From positions 4,340,001 to 4,404,000 of the forward strand of contig NZ_CP041783.1 of the NCBI RefSeq assembly GCF_007567505.1: a DNA stretch of 64,000 bases, read 5' to 3'. This DNA is from Shewanella donghaensis. GTDB taxonomy: Bacteria; Pseudomonadota; Gammaproteobacteria; Enterobacterales; Shewanellaceae. The notes below the pieces were generated by a model. It saw only the letters and a list, made by a program, of their open reading frames with translations. It searched no databases and had not been told where the DNA came from. Below, in pieces: positions 25,020 to 34,188 of the stretch; the stretch's first letter is position 1, and each line of letters opens with the position of its first letter. The position numbers and the translations under genes are program-made.

Positions 25020-25645
25020 TAAATGTTATGGTAATCTCTATAAATCAATTGCTTACGTTTGTTTTTTTCGTTTATCAAGTTAGTCAGTACTAACAACTGC
25101 AGACTTGTTGGTATACCTCAAAACGAATCATGAAGAGGGGGATGCATTAGCTGGTTAACATCTATAACCACAAATATAACCACTAAATAGAAGCAATAAA
25201 CCTCACCAACACTTCATCAATATACAATTTCTTAGGTATTTTTAAATTAATTGGTAAGCATATTATTCAGTTGTCGCGAACAATCTATAATTGTAGAAAT
25301 TCTGTTTATTAAAGTTCTAGGGTATTATATTTTGCTGGATAATTAACATTTAACTTGTTTGTTGAAGCAATAATTGCGGTTTTCTACCTTTTTTGTCAAC
25401 CAATTTAAATTTATGTATTACCAATTTCTGTATTACCAATTTATGGTAGCGAGTAGTGAGGTTGGTTATGTCATGCCGGGGAGGGGGGGGTGTTATATGA
25501 AGTTAGGTCTTGGCTTTCGTTACTAGAGTGACATTGCTTTTACGAGCATAGGTTTAACATGATTCGTATAGCTTTAATCGTAGTGATGACAGATTAACCG
25601 TTATCGGTATCGGTATTGGGCATTTCGAAGGCTACGATAAGCCGT
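25020..25645. other. Non-coding stretch with tandem boxes and a G tract
   Basis: No gene is supported in these 626 bases. They hold TTGGTATACC (about 25109-25118) and the 14-bp box TGTATTACCAATTT twice with a 15-base period (25414-25427, 25429-25442). The box core ATTACCAAT also occurs in the gntR promoter palindrome. A purine run GGGGAGGGGGGGG lies at 25478-25490. Near the right end, short coding-like text is visible (ATG at about 25559 for 12 codons; then IGIGIGHFEGYDKP before a stop at about 25642), which may be a gene remnant. Confidence 0.5.
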
Positions 25646-25672
25646 AAAGCCAGTGACAAATACACCGGCTTT
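25646..25672 (-). terminator. Hairpin after rlmG
   Basis: AAAGCCGGTG / CACTGGCTTT (one mismatch) on the minus strand, about 27 bases after the rlmG stop codon, lacks a clear T tract but is a likely 3' end. Confidence 0.45.
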
Positions 25673-25698
25673 ATTATTGGCTACTCATATTCTTGGGG

Positions 25699-26835
25699 TT
25701 ATTTTATCGCTTGTAGAATGACAAACTTTCCGTTTGATGCAACAGTTTTGCAGTTATTAAATAAGCGCTTTAATTTGACATGATAAGCCAAATGGCGATT
25801 CCCCACGACTTGTAGCATTCCACCTGGGGCTAAACGTTTGCGGGCATCAACAAACATTTGCCAAGCGATATGGTCAGTAATGGCTTCACCTTGGTGAAAC
25901 GGTGGGTTACATAGCACTAGATCTGCCACCAATTCCGGCTCTAAGTGGGTTAAGCAATCATCCCAGTGAAACTGTGCTTTTTCAGCTGAAAAGCCATTGA
26001 GCTGCCAATTATGACGACTTGATGCAACGGCCATTTCAGAATCATCTACAAAATGAATGCTTGCTTGTGGATAGAGCTGGCCTGCTCTCAAACCTAAAAT
26101 GCCATTACCACAACCCAGATCTATCACGGTATTGAACTCACCTTCTGGCAAGTTATCTAGCATGATACGTGCGCCTATATCGAGTTTGTTAGCGGCAAAT
26201 ACATTGCTTAAATTACTGATGTTAAGTGATAACTCATCAACAGGCCAGTTGACAGCTTGTGGAAGTTGGCGCTTATTACCGTCAGCAATACAAGTGATTA
26301 CGCGGGTTTTCTTCCAAGTTAAACTGGCTTGGGCGGAACCTAAGTTTTTCTCTATTAAACTCAAGATAGATTTATTAATGGTTTTTGCTTTAGCAGCAAT
26401 TAATACTTGAGTCCCAGCAGGTAAAACTTGTGACAAACGCTGTAATTGATGGGCAAAATAACTGAGGTTTTTTGGTAGTTTCATCAAGACTAAACTGAGG
26501 TCGTCAGGCAATAATTCCCGGCTATGAAAGCGTTGTATATTGTCTGATACCAACTGATTAGCTTCTAAATTTAATTCAGCACCCAGTAAACTGGTTTTAG
26601 CATCAGTTTCTACACATAATGGCCACGAAGCATCAATCGCACTTAGGCCGCATTGTAGTGCGCCAAAACTATCATTAATGATCGCTGTGTTTACTGATTT
26701 TTGTTCAGTATCTAACATATGTTTTATAAGGTGTTCGTCGGCAGCATCCCAAGCTTGAAGATTTGACTCTTGCTGCTTTGGATAGCGAAAAAGTGATAAC
26801 TCAATTCCTTCACAAGAGAATTGGTTTGCCGTCAT
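25699..26835 (-). CDS. rlmG: 23S rRNA (guanine-N2) G1835 methyltransferase
   Basis: RlmG methylates G1835 of 23S rRNA. The protein has about 378 residues, the length of the E. coli enzyme. It has a degenerate N-terminal methyltransferase-like domain (NDSFGAL, LLMKLPKNL-like text, AKAKTINKS). The catalytic C-terminal domain carries the SAM motif DLGCGNGILG and the catalytic NPPFHQG, ending GKFVILQAIK. The ATG at 26835 follows AAGGTAA; 18 further in-frame codons upstream are not family-like. It lies alone between the alginate locus and the sulfatase gene. Confidence 0.95.
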   Translation of the reverse strand: MTANQFSCEGIELSLFRYPKQQESNLQAWDAADEHLIKHMLDTEQKSVNTAIINDSFGALQCGLSAIDASWPLCVETDAKTSLLGAELNLEANQLVSDNIQRFHSRELLPDDLSLVLMKLPKNLSYFAHQLQRLSQVLPAGTQVLIAAKAKTINKSILSLIEKNLGSAQASLTWKKTRVITCIADGNKRQLPQAVNWPVDELSLNISNLSNVFAANKLDIGARIMLDNLPEGEFNTVIDLGCGNGILGLRAGQLYPQASIHFVDDSEMAVASSRHNWQLNGFSAEKAQFHWDDCLTHLEPELVADLVLCNPPFHQGEAITDHIAWQMFVDARKRLAPGGMLQVVGNRHLAYHVKLKRLFNNCKTVASNGKFVILQAIK

Positions 26836-27012
26836 GAAAATTACCTTATTAAAAATACTGAAGTCGGTAATTATCGCAGTTAAACGCATAGATTGAAATC
26901 GAAGATATGAACCAGATAAAGAAAAAGCCAGTATCTGAGTGATACTGGCTTGGTAAGTTTCTTTTTAGCGGGCTTGGTTAACTACCGCTATAACGAAATG
27001 TCGTTTGTAAAG

Positions 27013-28584
27013 TTACTTCAATACTTTCTGGCGGATTTGCTCAAGTTCTTTGAGTTTTCCTTGCAGCATATAAGTGTTTTGATTGAAGTTACCAGGGTTT
27101 AACACTTGGCTTTTTTGCATAGGGTAATCACCAAGTGTCGCCATAAACTCTTGTACTTGTCCGCCAACTGGAACAAATAACCACATGTTATCTGCCATCC
27201 AACGTAAATACATTCCAGATTCATGTGGTGCTTTTTCAAATGGGTCAGCGCGTAAATGAACGACTTGAGGCCAGTTTGATTGGAAGCGAACTGCATCAGT
27301 AATGTTACCTTCAAGCGTTGCAAACGAGACTTTAAAGTCACCTGTTCTAACCGCGTTCAACTCCGCGTTAGCCGAAAAGTAAAGCATGCCGTCACGAGGT
27401 CCTTTATCCACTTTACCTTCAAAGTAAGGCATAAAGTTGTAGCCATCTAAATGTACACGCCAGTTCTTACCGTTATAGCGGGCACCATTTTTAGATTTAA
27501 GCTTTTCGACTACGTCATCTTCACCAGCAGCAGCAACAAAGGTTGGAAGCCAATCTTTATGTGACATGATGTCGTTTATTTTGGTTCCAGGTTTAATGAC
27601 TCCAGGCCAGCGAACTAGCTGAGGTACTCGCATACCCCCTTCAAAGGTTGTACCTTTTTCACCGTGGAAGTATGTTGCACCACCATCAGGCCATGAAACT
27701 GTCTCAGCACCATTATCGGTGGTGTAAAGAACGATTGTGTTATCGGCTACACCTAATGAGTCGAGTTTATCCAGTAAGATACCCACGTGGTCATCATGCT
27801 CTAACATACCATCGGCATAGATAGAAATTCCTGACGCGCCTTGGTATTTCTCTTGTAAGCGAGTCCATACATGCATACGAGTCGTGTTATGCCAAATAAA
27901 GAAAGGTTTTTTAGCTTTTACCGCTTTTTCCATAAAGGCTAGCGACTCTTCTAAAAACTCTTCATCGGCGTGCTCCATACGCTTACGCGTCATTGGGCCA
28001 GTATCTTCAATTTTACCGTCAGCACTCGATCGAATCACGCCACGAGGACCGTACTTTTTGTGGAATTCAGGATCCTTTGGATAGTAATAAGTCTCTGGCT
28101 CTTCTTCAGCATTTAAGTGATAAAGGTTACCAAAGAATTGATCAAAACCATGTGCGGTAGGAAGATGTTTATCTTGATCGCCCATGTGGTTTTTACCAAA
28201 CTGCGCGGTCATATAACCTTGCTCTTTTAACACATCAGCAATGGTCGGAGTCCAGTCTGGAATACCCGCTTCAGAGCCAGGCATACCAATAGTGAGTAAC
28301 CCTGTTCGAAAGGGTTCTTGTCCGGTTAAAAAGGCTGCGCGTCCAGCGGTACATGATTGTTGAGCATAATGATCGGTAAACAATGCTCCTTCATTTGCAA
28401 TACGATCGATGTTGGGTGTTTGATAACCCATCATGCCGTTGTTGTATGCACTAATATTGAAAATACCAATATCATCTCCCCAAATGGCGAGAATATTGGG
28501 TTTTTCTGCAGCGCTTGCAACAGCCGATGCTGCTAACAATCCTGTGCAAAGAGCGATTTTACTCGAACTAAAGAAACTTGTCAT
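27013..28584 (-). CDS. Periplasmic Cys-type sulfatase (arylsulfatase family)
   Basis: Sulfatases hydrolyse sulfate esters using a formylglycine made after translation. The 523 residues start with a signal peptide (about 1-25, ASA). Metal ligands appear in WGDDIG (Asp37, Asp38). The modification motif SCTAGRAAFLTG gives Cys78, the residue to be oxidised; HDDHVG, TTDNGAE, HGEKGTTFEGG and SHKDWLPTF follow. The C-x-A-x-R form is a substrate of anaerobic sulfatase-maturating enzymes, and one is encoded at 37906-39207. The natural substrate is unknown; a sulfated algal polysaccharide is likely given the alginate genes nearby. It is divergent from the MoxR operon, sharing a 205-base control region. 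Confidence 0.94.
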   Translation of the reverse strand: MTSFFSSSKIALCTGLLAASAVASAAEKPNILAIWGDDIGIFNISAYNNGMMGYQTPNIDRIANEGALFTDHYAQQSCTAGRAAFLTGQEPFRTGLLTIGMPGSEAGIPDWTPTIADVLKEQGYMTAQFGKNHMGDQDKHLPTAHGFDQFFGNLYHLNAEEEPETYYYPKDPEFHKKYGPRGVIRSSADGKIEDTGPMTRKRMEHADEEFLEESLAFMEKAVKAKKPFFIWHNTTRMHVWTRLQEKYQGASGISIYADGMLEHDDHVGILLDKLDSLGVADNTIVLYTTDNGAETVSWPDGGATYFHGEKGTTFEGGMRVPQLVRWPGVIKPGTKINDIMSHKDWLPTFVAAAGEDDVVEKLKSKNGARYNGKNWRVHLDGYNFMPYFEGKVDKGPRDGMLYFSANAELNAVRTGDFKVSFATLEGNITDAVRFQSNWPQVVHLRADPFEKAPHESGMYLRWMADNMWLFVPVGGQVQEFMATLGDYPMQKSQVLNPGNFNQNTYMLQGKLKELEQIRQKVLK

Positions 28585-28701
28585 ACGGACTCCGTTTATA
28601 CTTTGCTTAGTTTGACTATTTAAGAAACTGTTTTAAAAACTATTATTTTGATAACAACTTAAATTATATTGAGTAGATAGAATTAATCACCGAATACAGA
28701 A

Positions 28702-28718
28702 TATAACCTTTGGTTATA
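28702..28718. promoter_or_regulatory. Palindrome between the sulfatase gene and the moxR operon
   Basis: TATAACC-TTT-GGTTATA is a perfect inverted repeat that also fits the T-N11-A form of LysR operators. A related ATAACC/GGTTA arrangement lies in the divergent region at 39353, and a LysR gene lies between the two. Confidence 0.5.
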
Positions 28719-28789
28719 CGTCTATATTGTTAAAATGGTTTATGATTATTTTAAATAAGATAGGACTAAACAATGATATGGAGTGACGA

Positions 28790-29770
28790 GTGAACAATAC
28801 CTTACAAAGTATTACCGCTTTAATCAGCGAAGTTGAAAAATCTGTCATTGGACAATCCCATGTCATTAGAGCTTTAGTTATTGGTTTATTAACTAAAGGC
28901 CACGTCCTATTAGAAGGGCTACCGGGTACAGCTAAAACTCGCTCGGTAAAATCCCTTGCCGATACGATGAACGCCTCATTTGGTCGAGTACAATTCACCC
29001 CTGATTTACTTCCTTCTGACATTACTGGAACAATTCAGTATCAAGATAGTAACGGTAGCCCACTATTAACTTTTCAGCAAGGACCTTTGTTTCATAATTT
29101 AGTGTTAGCTGATGAAATCAACCGCGCCCCTGCGAAAGTGCAAGCGGCTTTATTAGAGGCCATGGCAGAAGGAACTGTGACTGTGGGAGATACGACTCAT
29201 AAGCTCGATGAATTGTTTATGGTTTTAGCAACTCAAAATCCCGTTGAGCAAGAAGGAACTTATCCGTTACCTGAAGCACAAATGGATCGGTTTATGATGA
29301 AAATTAATGTTGATTACCCTGATGATGCGGCTGAATTGGATATTATTCGTTTAGTTCGTGCTGAAGAAAGTGATTCAGTTACCGCGGCTAAAAACACAAT
29401 ATCGAAAGTTGATCCGCAGGTTTTTCTTGCTGCTCGTAAGCAGTTATCTGATGTCACAGTGTCAGAAATTGTAGAGCGATACATGGTGGCTTTAGTGATG
29501 GCAACTCGTCATCCTGAAAGATATCCAAACTCACCGTTATCAACTTGGATAAAGACAGGTTCAAGTCCCAGAGCATCAATCGCATTAGATAAATGTGCTC
29601 GAGCAGAAGCGTGGCTATCTGGAAGAGATTATGTATTACCTGATGATGTTAGGAGCATCGCGCATTCTGTGTTGTCACACCGCATAACGCTAAGTTATGA
29701 CGCATTGGCTGATAATGTTGATGGTCAATATGTGGTTAATGAGTTATTGGATATCGTGGCAGTAGGATAA
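28790..29770 (+). CDS. MoxR family AAA+ ATPase
   Basis: MoxR ATPases act as chaperones that help mature or activate enzymes, often together with VWA proteins. The 326 residues show Walker A GLPGTAKT (43-50), Walker B LVLADEIN (104-111), sensor-type LATQNPVEQEGTYPLPEAQMDRF and a C-terminal lid domain with TGSSPRA. The GTG start follows GGAG at a six-base distance. It opens a six-gene operon with gaps of 1-7 bases or overlaps, and is divergent from the sulfatase gene. The target protein is not known; the sulfatase, phosphatase and radical SAM genes around it are candidates. Confidence 0.95.
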   Translation: MNNTLQSITALISEVEKSVIGQSHVIRALVIGLLTKGHVLLEGLPGTAKTRSVKSLADTMNASFGRVQFTPDLLPSDITGTIQYQDSNGSPLLTFQQGPLFHNLVLADEINRAPAKVQAALLEAMAEGTVTVGDTTHKLDELFMVLATQNPVEQEGTYPLPEAQMDRFMMKINVDYPDDAAELDIIRLVRAEESDSVTAAKNTISKVDPQVFLAARKQLSDVTVSEIVERYMVALVMATRHPERYPNSPLSTWIKTGSSPRASIALDKCARAEAWLSGRDYVLPDDVRSIAHSVLSHRITLSYDALADNVDGQYVVNELLDIVAVG

Positions 29771-29776
29771 TCCTAG

Positions 29777-30724
29777 ATGAATAGTGTTGAGCGTCGTCAA
29801 CCCAAATCGGAATTGCGCGATCCAAGACTGCATGTTGAGTATCGTCATTTAGTGAAATTACAGGCCTTGAGCCATTCATTCCGACTTTTACCTCAATGGC
29901 AGGCTAAAAGTTTAATGGCCGGAAGACATCATTCCCAGTTTCGTGGTCGGGGATTAAATTTCGAAGAGTTAAAGCATTATCAAGTCGGTGATGATATTCG
30001 TTGTTTAGACTGGAAGGTGACACTAAGAACCGGTCAGCCCCATGTTCGACTATATACCGAAGAGAAAGATCGTAACGTGGTGATATTGGTCGACCAAGGT
30101 GCCAATATGTTTTTTGCGTCAACCCACACGATGAAATCAGTGGTAGCCGCTGAAGTCGCAGCGTTAATTTCGTGGCGAGTATTACGTGAAGGTGATCGCA
30201 TTGGAATGTTACTTAAAAAACCTGATGCGTGTTTGTGGTCAGAGCCGATGCGTGGCCAGAATCATGTGCTGCATATATTGAAAACCCTCAGCCAAACTAA
30301 CCAATCACTTAATGTTAATTCTTCAAATTCAATTAGCTTTTCTGAATCGTTAACCAAATTAGCGCAGCGGGATTTACGTCAATCAACCGTTATTATTTTG
30401 AGTGATTTCTTATCGTTAAATGATAATGATGTGGGAAAATTAAAACAAATTCAGCGCAGCAATGATTTATTAGCGGTTAGAATTTCAGATCCTATGGAGC
30501 AATCTATTCCTGATGATGCACAGTGGGTTATGGGAGATGGAAATTATCAATTGAGTTTGCATCAACGTCAGCAAATTTCTAAAGTGAATCAACAGTTTTC
30601 AGCAACTGCGGCGCAGAATGCCAAAGCACTCAATGATTTAATGGCGCGGCATAATTTACCTTTGGTTGAGTTAAGTACTGATGGCAACCATTTAAGCCAA
30701 CTTAAACGTGCGATTGGTGGATAA
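29777..30724 (+). CDS. DUF58 domain-containing protein
   Basis: This 315-residue protein has the DUF58 core FRGRGLNFEELKHYQVGDDIRCLDWKVTLRTG-type region near residues 52-84, followed by RLYTEEKDRNVVILVDQGANMFFAS. DUF58 proteins partner MoxR ATPases and carry a VWA-like fold. The metal site normally reads D-x-S-x-S; here it reads DQGAN, so metal binding may be lost. No membrane segment is evident. It lies six bases after moxR. Confidence 0.92.
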   Translation: MNSVERRQPKSELRDPRLHVEYRHLVKLQALSHSFRLLPQWQAKSLMAGRHHSQFRGRGLNFEELKHYQVGDDIRCLDWKVTLRTGQPHVRLYTEEKDRNVVILVDQGANMFFASTHTMKSVVAAEVAALISWRVLREGDRIGMLLKKPDACLWSEPMRGQNHVLHILKTLSQTNQSLNVNSSNSISFSESLTKLAQRDLRQSTVIILSDFLSLNDNDVGKLKQIQRSNDLLAVRISDPMEQSIPDDAQWVMGDGNYQLSLHQRQQISKVNQQFSATAAQNAKALNDLMARHNLPLVELSTDGNHLSQLKRAIGG

Positions 30725-30725
30725 T

Positions 30726-31328
30726 ATGCAGCATAGCCCGCCATCGACTTATATTTTACGCGACCTTGTGGATGTCAACACTGTTGAGCCTGTATCGTGG
30801 TGGCCGGGATTTGAATTACTTCCTACAGGCTGGTGGTATGTGTTGGTGTTTGGTGTTTTAATACTAATGACACTGCTGATTATTCGCTTACATTATGTTT
30901 GGAAAAACCGTTACCGCAATGAAGCCATTAATGCGATACGTCAGCAGATTTATCAGACGAATAGCAAAAATGGTACTGAGTCAGAACCACCTCAGTATTT
31001 ACAGCACAATACTCAACAGATATTTTTTATTCTCAAACAAGTGCTGATCTATATCGAGCCCCAATCTGCAAAACTTGCAGATACTTCTGTACTCATTAAT
31101 TTAGATAAACTTATCAATCATAGATCTAAGCATGATACTGAACAGTGGCAAGGTGAATTAGGGCAACGCTGGATTGCTAGCTTATATAATCCTCATGTGC
31201 GCTTGTCTGATGATGAGTTGATATTATTAACTCGTAAGGCAATTTTTTGGCTCAAATACCATCGAAATCATTTTAGTGCTCAGCCTCAGCTATTTTCTGC
31301 AATACGTTCATTAGTGAGAGGGCAATAG
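30726..31328 (+). CDS. DUF4381 family membrane protein
   Basis: This protein of about 200 residues resembles DUF4381 proteins found in MoxR/VWA operons. A proline-rich N terminus (PPSTYILRDLVDVNTVEPVSWWPGFELLP) precedes one membrane helix (about 36-58), and a soluble helical domain follows. The ATG at 30726 lies one base after the DUF58 stop. The family has no known enzymatic activity and probably tethers the complex to the inner membrane (inference). Confidence 0.83.
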   Translation: MQHSPPSTYILRDLVDVNTVEPVSWWPGFELLPTGWWYVLVFGVLILMTLLIIRLHYVWKNRYRNEAINAIRQQIYQTNSKNGTESEPPQYLQHNTQQIFFILKQVLIYIEPQSAKLADTSVLINLDKLINHRSKHDTEQWQGELGQRWIASLYNPHVRLSDDELILLTRKAIFWLKYHRNHFSAQPQLFSAIRSLVRGQ

Positions 31329-31329
31329 T

Positions 31330-32433
31330 ATGTCCTCTATCGAATTAGTCTATCCATGGTTTTTGTTATTACTGCCGCTACCGCTATTGGTTATGCGCTT
31401 TTCTAAAGCCTATAAAACTAAACAAACCGCGTTAAAAGTCCCTTTTTTTCAAACACTCATTCACACCTTAGGAGAGAAACCCAGTTCAGGGGCAAGTATG
31501 CTTTCGCCGCGTTTATGGCAGCGCATAGTATTAATCCTAACTTGGTGCTGCTTAGTGCTGGCGATGACAAAACCTGTCCAGCTAAGTGAGCCATTATTAC
31601 GGGAGCAATTGGGCCGAGATGTCATGGTAGCGTTAGATTTATCAGGTTCGATGAATGAAACCGATTTTGTTGATGATTCAGGTAACAATATCAGTCGTAT
31701 TGAAGCTGCTAAGCAAGTTCTACTCGATTTTTCATCGAGTAGAGAAGGTGATCGCCTTGGTTTAATCTTGTTTGCTGATGCCGCTTTTTTACAGACTCCT
31801 TTTACTGCCGATATTTCAGTTTGGCAGAGCTTATTAACACAATCAGATACGGGCATGGCAGGGAAAAGTACCCATCTTGGTGATGCTATTGGTTTATCGA
31901 TTAAAGTGTTTGAGCAAACAGAGCAAGATAAAGCTGAGACAGAGCAAGCAAAAGAAAAAGTCGTCATTATACTCACTGATGGCAATGATACTGGGAGCTT
32001 TGTTACTCCCATTGATGCGGCAAAAGTCGCAGCAGTTAAGGGGATCCGTGTTCATGTGATTGCTATGGGCGATCCACAGACAGTTGGTGAGCAAGCCCTT
32101 GATATGAAAACGATAGAGCGAATTGCTGCTGAAACGGGTGGTAAAACCTTTAAAGCGTTAGATAAACAACAATTAGATGCAGCATATCAAGCGGTATCAG
32201 TAATAGAGCCACAGCTATATAACAGTACCACCTATCAAATCACCAATACCTTACATCACTATTTAGTGCTCTTTATTGTGCTGCTTTACCTATTTGCTTT
32301 TGGCACCAGTCTATTGCTCAAAACGATTAAGCATCAAAGTATTCAAAAAGGGTCACTCGATAGTGATGTAAAAGTGCGAACTAACAAACAAAACCAACAA
32401 CGGAATCCATTAAAAGGAGAGCAAGATGTTTGA
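31330..32433 (+). CDS. VWA domain membrane protein (BatA-like)
   Basis: This 367-residue protein has N-terminal membrane segments (about 5-22 and 60-78), a von Willebrand factor A domain (about 95-290) and a C-terminal membrane helix (about 305-325). The metal site is complete: DLSGSMNETD, a Thr in AGKSTHLGDA, and TDGNDTG. It is typical of the BatA-type proteins linked to MoxR in aerotolerance operons. The ATG follows GAGAGGG and lies one base after the upstream stop codon. The basic, Gln-rich C-terminal tail overlaps the next gene by eight bases. Confidence 0.93.
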   Translation: MSSIELVYPWFLLLLPLPLLVMRFSKAYKTKQTALKVPFFQTLIHTLGEKPSSGASMLSPRLWQRIVLILTWCCLVLAMTKPVQLSEPLLREQLGRDVMVALDLSGSMNETDFVDDSGNNISRIEAAKQVLLDFSSSREGDRLGLILFADAAFLQTPFTADISVWQSLLTQSDTGMAGKSTHLGDAIGLSIKVFEQTEQDKAETEQAKEKVVIILTDGNDTGSFVTPIDAAKVAAVKGIRVHVIAMGDPQTVGEQALDMKTIERIAAETGGKTFKALDKQQLDAAYQAVSVIEPQLYNSTTYQITNTLHHYLVLFIVLLYLFAFGTSLLLKTIKHQSIQKGSLDSDVKVRTNKQNQQRNPLKGEQDV

Positions 32434-34186
32434 TAGCTCTTTTTTTAGTTTGCTGTGGGCTAACTTTCACTTTATTCGCCCATGGGCTTTATTACTACTA
32501 TTGCCGCTGGGATTAATCATCTATATCCGCTGGCAGCAAAATGAATCAGCTCAATCACAACAAGCATTACCAGAGCATTTACGCAAAGCCCTAACCGTGG
32601 GAGAGCTGGGCTGGCGTAAATTATTACCATTAAAACTGCTTACCGTGTTGATGACTATTGGCATTATAATTAGTGCAGGGCCAACCTGGACGCGTTATGA
32701 GTCACCTTTTAATGAAGATAAAGCGGCTTTAGTGATATTGGTTGATTTAAGTCAGTCGATGCTTGAAAAAGATATTGCACCGAGTCGACTCATTAGAGCC
32801 CAACAGAAAATAGTCGATTTAATTGAATTGCGAAGTGGCGGTAAAACGGGGCTTATAGCCTATGCAGGTTCGGCTCATGTGGTGATGCCATTAACTGAGG
32901 ATAAGCAAGTGTTTACGCCATTTGTAAGTGCTTTATCCCCAAAAATAATGCCAGTTGAAGGTAAACAAGCACAGCAAGCACTGAGTTTAGTCGATACGTT
33001 ATTAGCTGATGAATTAGGCGCTAGCGTTATTTTAGTCACTGATGGCATGGTGCCCAATGCTATTGCTGCTTATGACAATTATTTTGCTGATTCTCCGCAT
33101 CAATTATTGGTATTAGGTATTGGAAATTCCAATCGAGAAGCAACGATTCCACTGGATACTAGAGCATTAGAAAGTCTCGCCCGTAAAACCAATGGCAGTT
33201 TGCAATATGTGACCGTTGATAATCAAGATGTGCAGTGGCTAGTGAAGCAAATCGATCGACATATGCAAATATCGAGTGACAGCATCATGCCTTGGCAAGA
33301 TATGGGCTATTACTTGTTATTCCCTATGTCATTACTGCTTTTACTTTGGTTTAGAAAAGGCTGGCTAGTCCATTGGAGCGTGGTGTTAATCATGTGCAGC
33401 AGTAGCCTTATATCACCAACACCGGTTTATGCCGAAGAGCCAAGTGTAGTGCAACAGCAGCTAGCATTGAGTGGTACGTCATTAGAGACTGAAGGTGATC
33501 CGCAAACCGAAGCCATCAGCACCGATATTTGGCAAGCGTTTCAACAGGCTTGGTTAGATTTCTGGCTCACGCCTGATCAACAAGGCGACAGAGCATTCAA
33601 CGCACAAGAATATTTACAAGCGGCGCAATATTACCAAGACCCTCTGCGGAAGGGCGTTGCCTACTATTATGCGGTTCAATATAAAGCTGCGCATATTAGT
33701 TTCATGCAGCAACCCACCCATCTCAGTCTTTTTTATGCCAGTAGTGCACTAGCAAGACAGCGTGAGTATATCGCCGCGCGAAACTTGCTTGCTGATTTAA
33801 CCTTAAAAATGACAGAGATCCCTCTTGATTCCGAGGTGCAATTACGTGCTGATGTCGCGCAAAATTTAGCGGCGATACAAGCCATCATTGATGACATTAA
33901 TCGCTATAGTGAAAGCCAAAAAGGCACAACTGATGGTCTTGAAGAGTCGATGGAGTTGGGGAAGGATGAACCGATTAGTTCAGATGGTTTTGAAGAGATA
34001 GCACCCGAACAAGTGTTAGGAAAAGAAACCTTAAATGCGCGAGAAATATTAGGTAGTGAAGAACTTGCTAATAAGTGGTTATCGAGAGTTGAAGCAGACC
34101 CTAAACGCTTTTTACAAGCTAAGTTTTATCTTCAGCTTCAGCAGCAGACTGAATTAGAACAACCATTATCCATAGAGGAGCAGTAA
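32426..34186 (+). CDS. VWA and TPR domain membrane protein (BatB/BatC-like)
   Basis: The 586 residues comprise two N-terminal membrane segments (about 15-30 and 68-85), a VWA domain (about 100-290; metal site DLSQSMLEKD and TDGMVPN), two further hydrophobic segments (about 290-335) and a periplasmic TPR-like region (about 385-490). An acidic C-terminal part follows. This fusion of BatB and BatC parts is common in gammaproteobacteria. It overlaps the BatA-like gene by eight bases, so translation is coupled. The role is probably the periplasmic face of the MoxR-dependent assembly (inference). Confidence 0.9.
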   Translation: MFDSSFFSLLWANFHFIRPWALLLLLPLGLIIYIRWQQNESAQSQQALPEHLRKALTVGELGWRKLLPLKLLTVLMTIGIIISAGPTWTRYESPFNEDKAALVILVDLSQSMLEKDIAPSRLIRAQQKIVDLIELRSGGKTGLIAYAGSAHVVMPLTEDKQVFTPFVSALSPKIMPVEGKQAQQALSLVDTLLADELGASVILVTDGMVPNAIAAYDNYFADSPHQLLVLGIGNSNREATIPLDTRALESLARKTNGSLQYVTVDNQDVQWLVKQIDRHMQISSDSIMPWQDMGYYLLFPMSLLLLLWFRKGWLVHWSVVLIMCSSSLISPTPVYAEEPSVVQQQLALSGTSLETEGDPQTEAISTDIWQAFQQAWLDFWLTPDQQGDRAFNAQEYLQAAQYYQDPLRKGVAYYYAVQYKAAHISFMQQPTHLSLFYASSALARQREYIAARNLLADLTLKMTEIPLDSEVQLRADVAQNLAAIQAIIDDINRYSESQKGTTDGLEESMELGKDEPISSDGFEEIAPEQVLGKETLNAREILGSEELANKWLSRVEADPKRFLQAKFYLQLQQQTELEQPLSIEEQ

Positions 34187-34188
34187 CC

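Noticed and set aside
25478..25490. G-quadruplex in the G tract
   Set aside because: GGGGAGGGGGGGG lacks four separate G3 tracts with loops; at most an intermolecular structure could form.
27099..27341. Open frame inside the sulfatase gene on the same strand in another frame
   Set aside because: It lies wholly within a well-supported coding sequence and shows no independent features.
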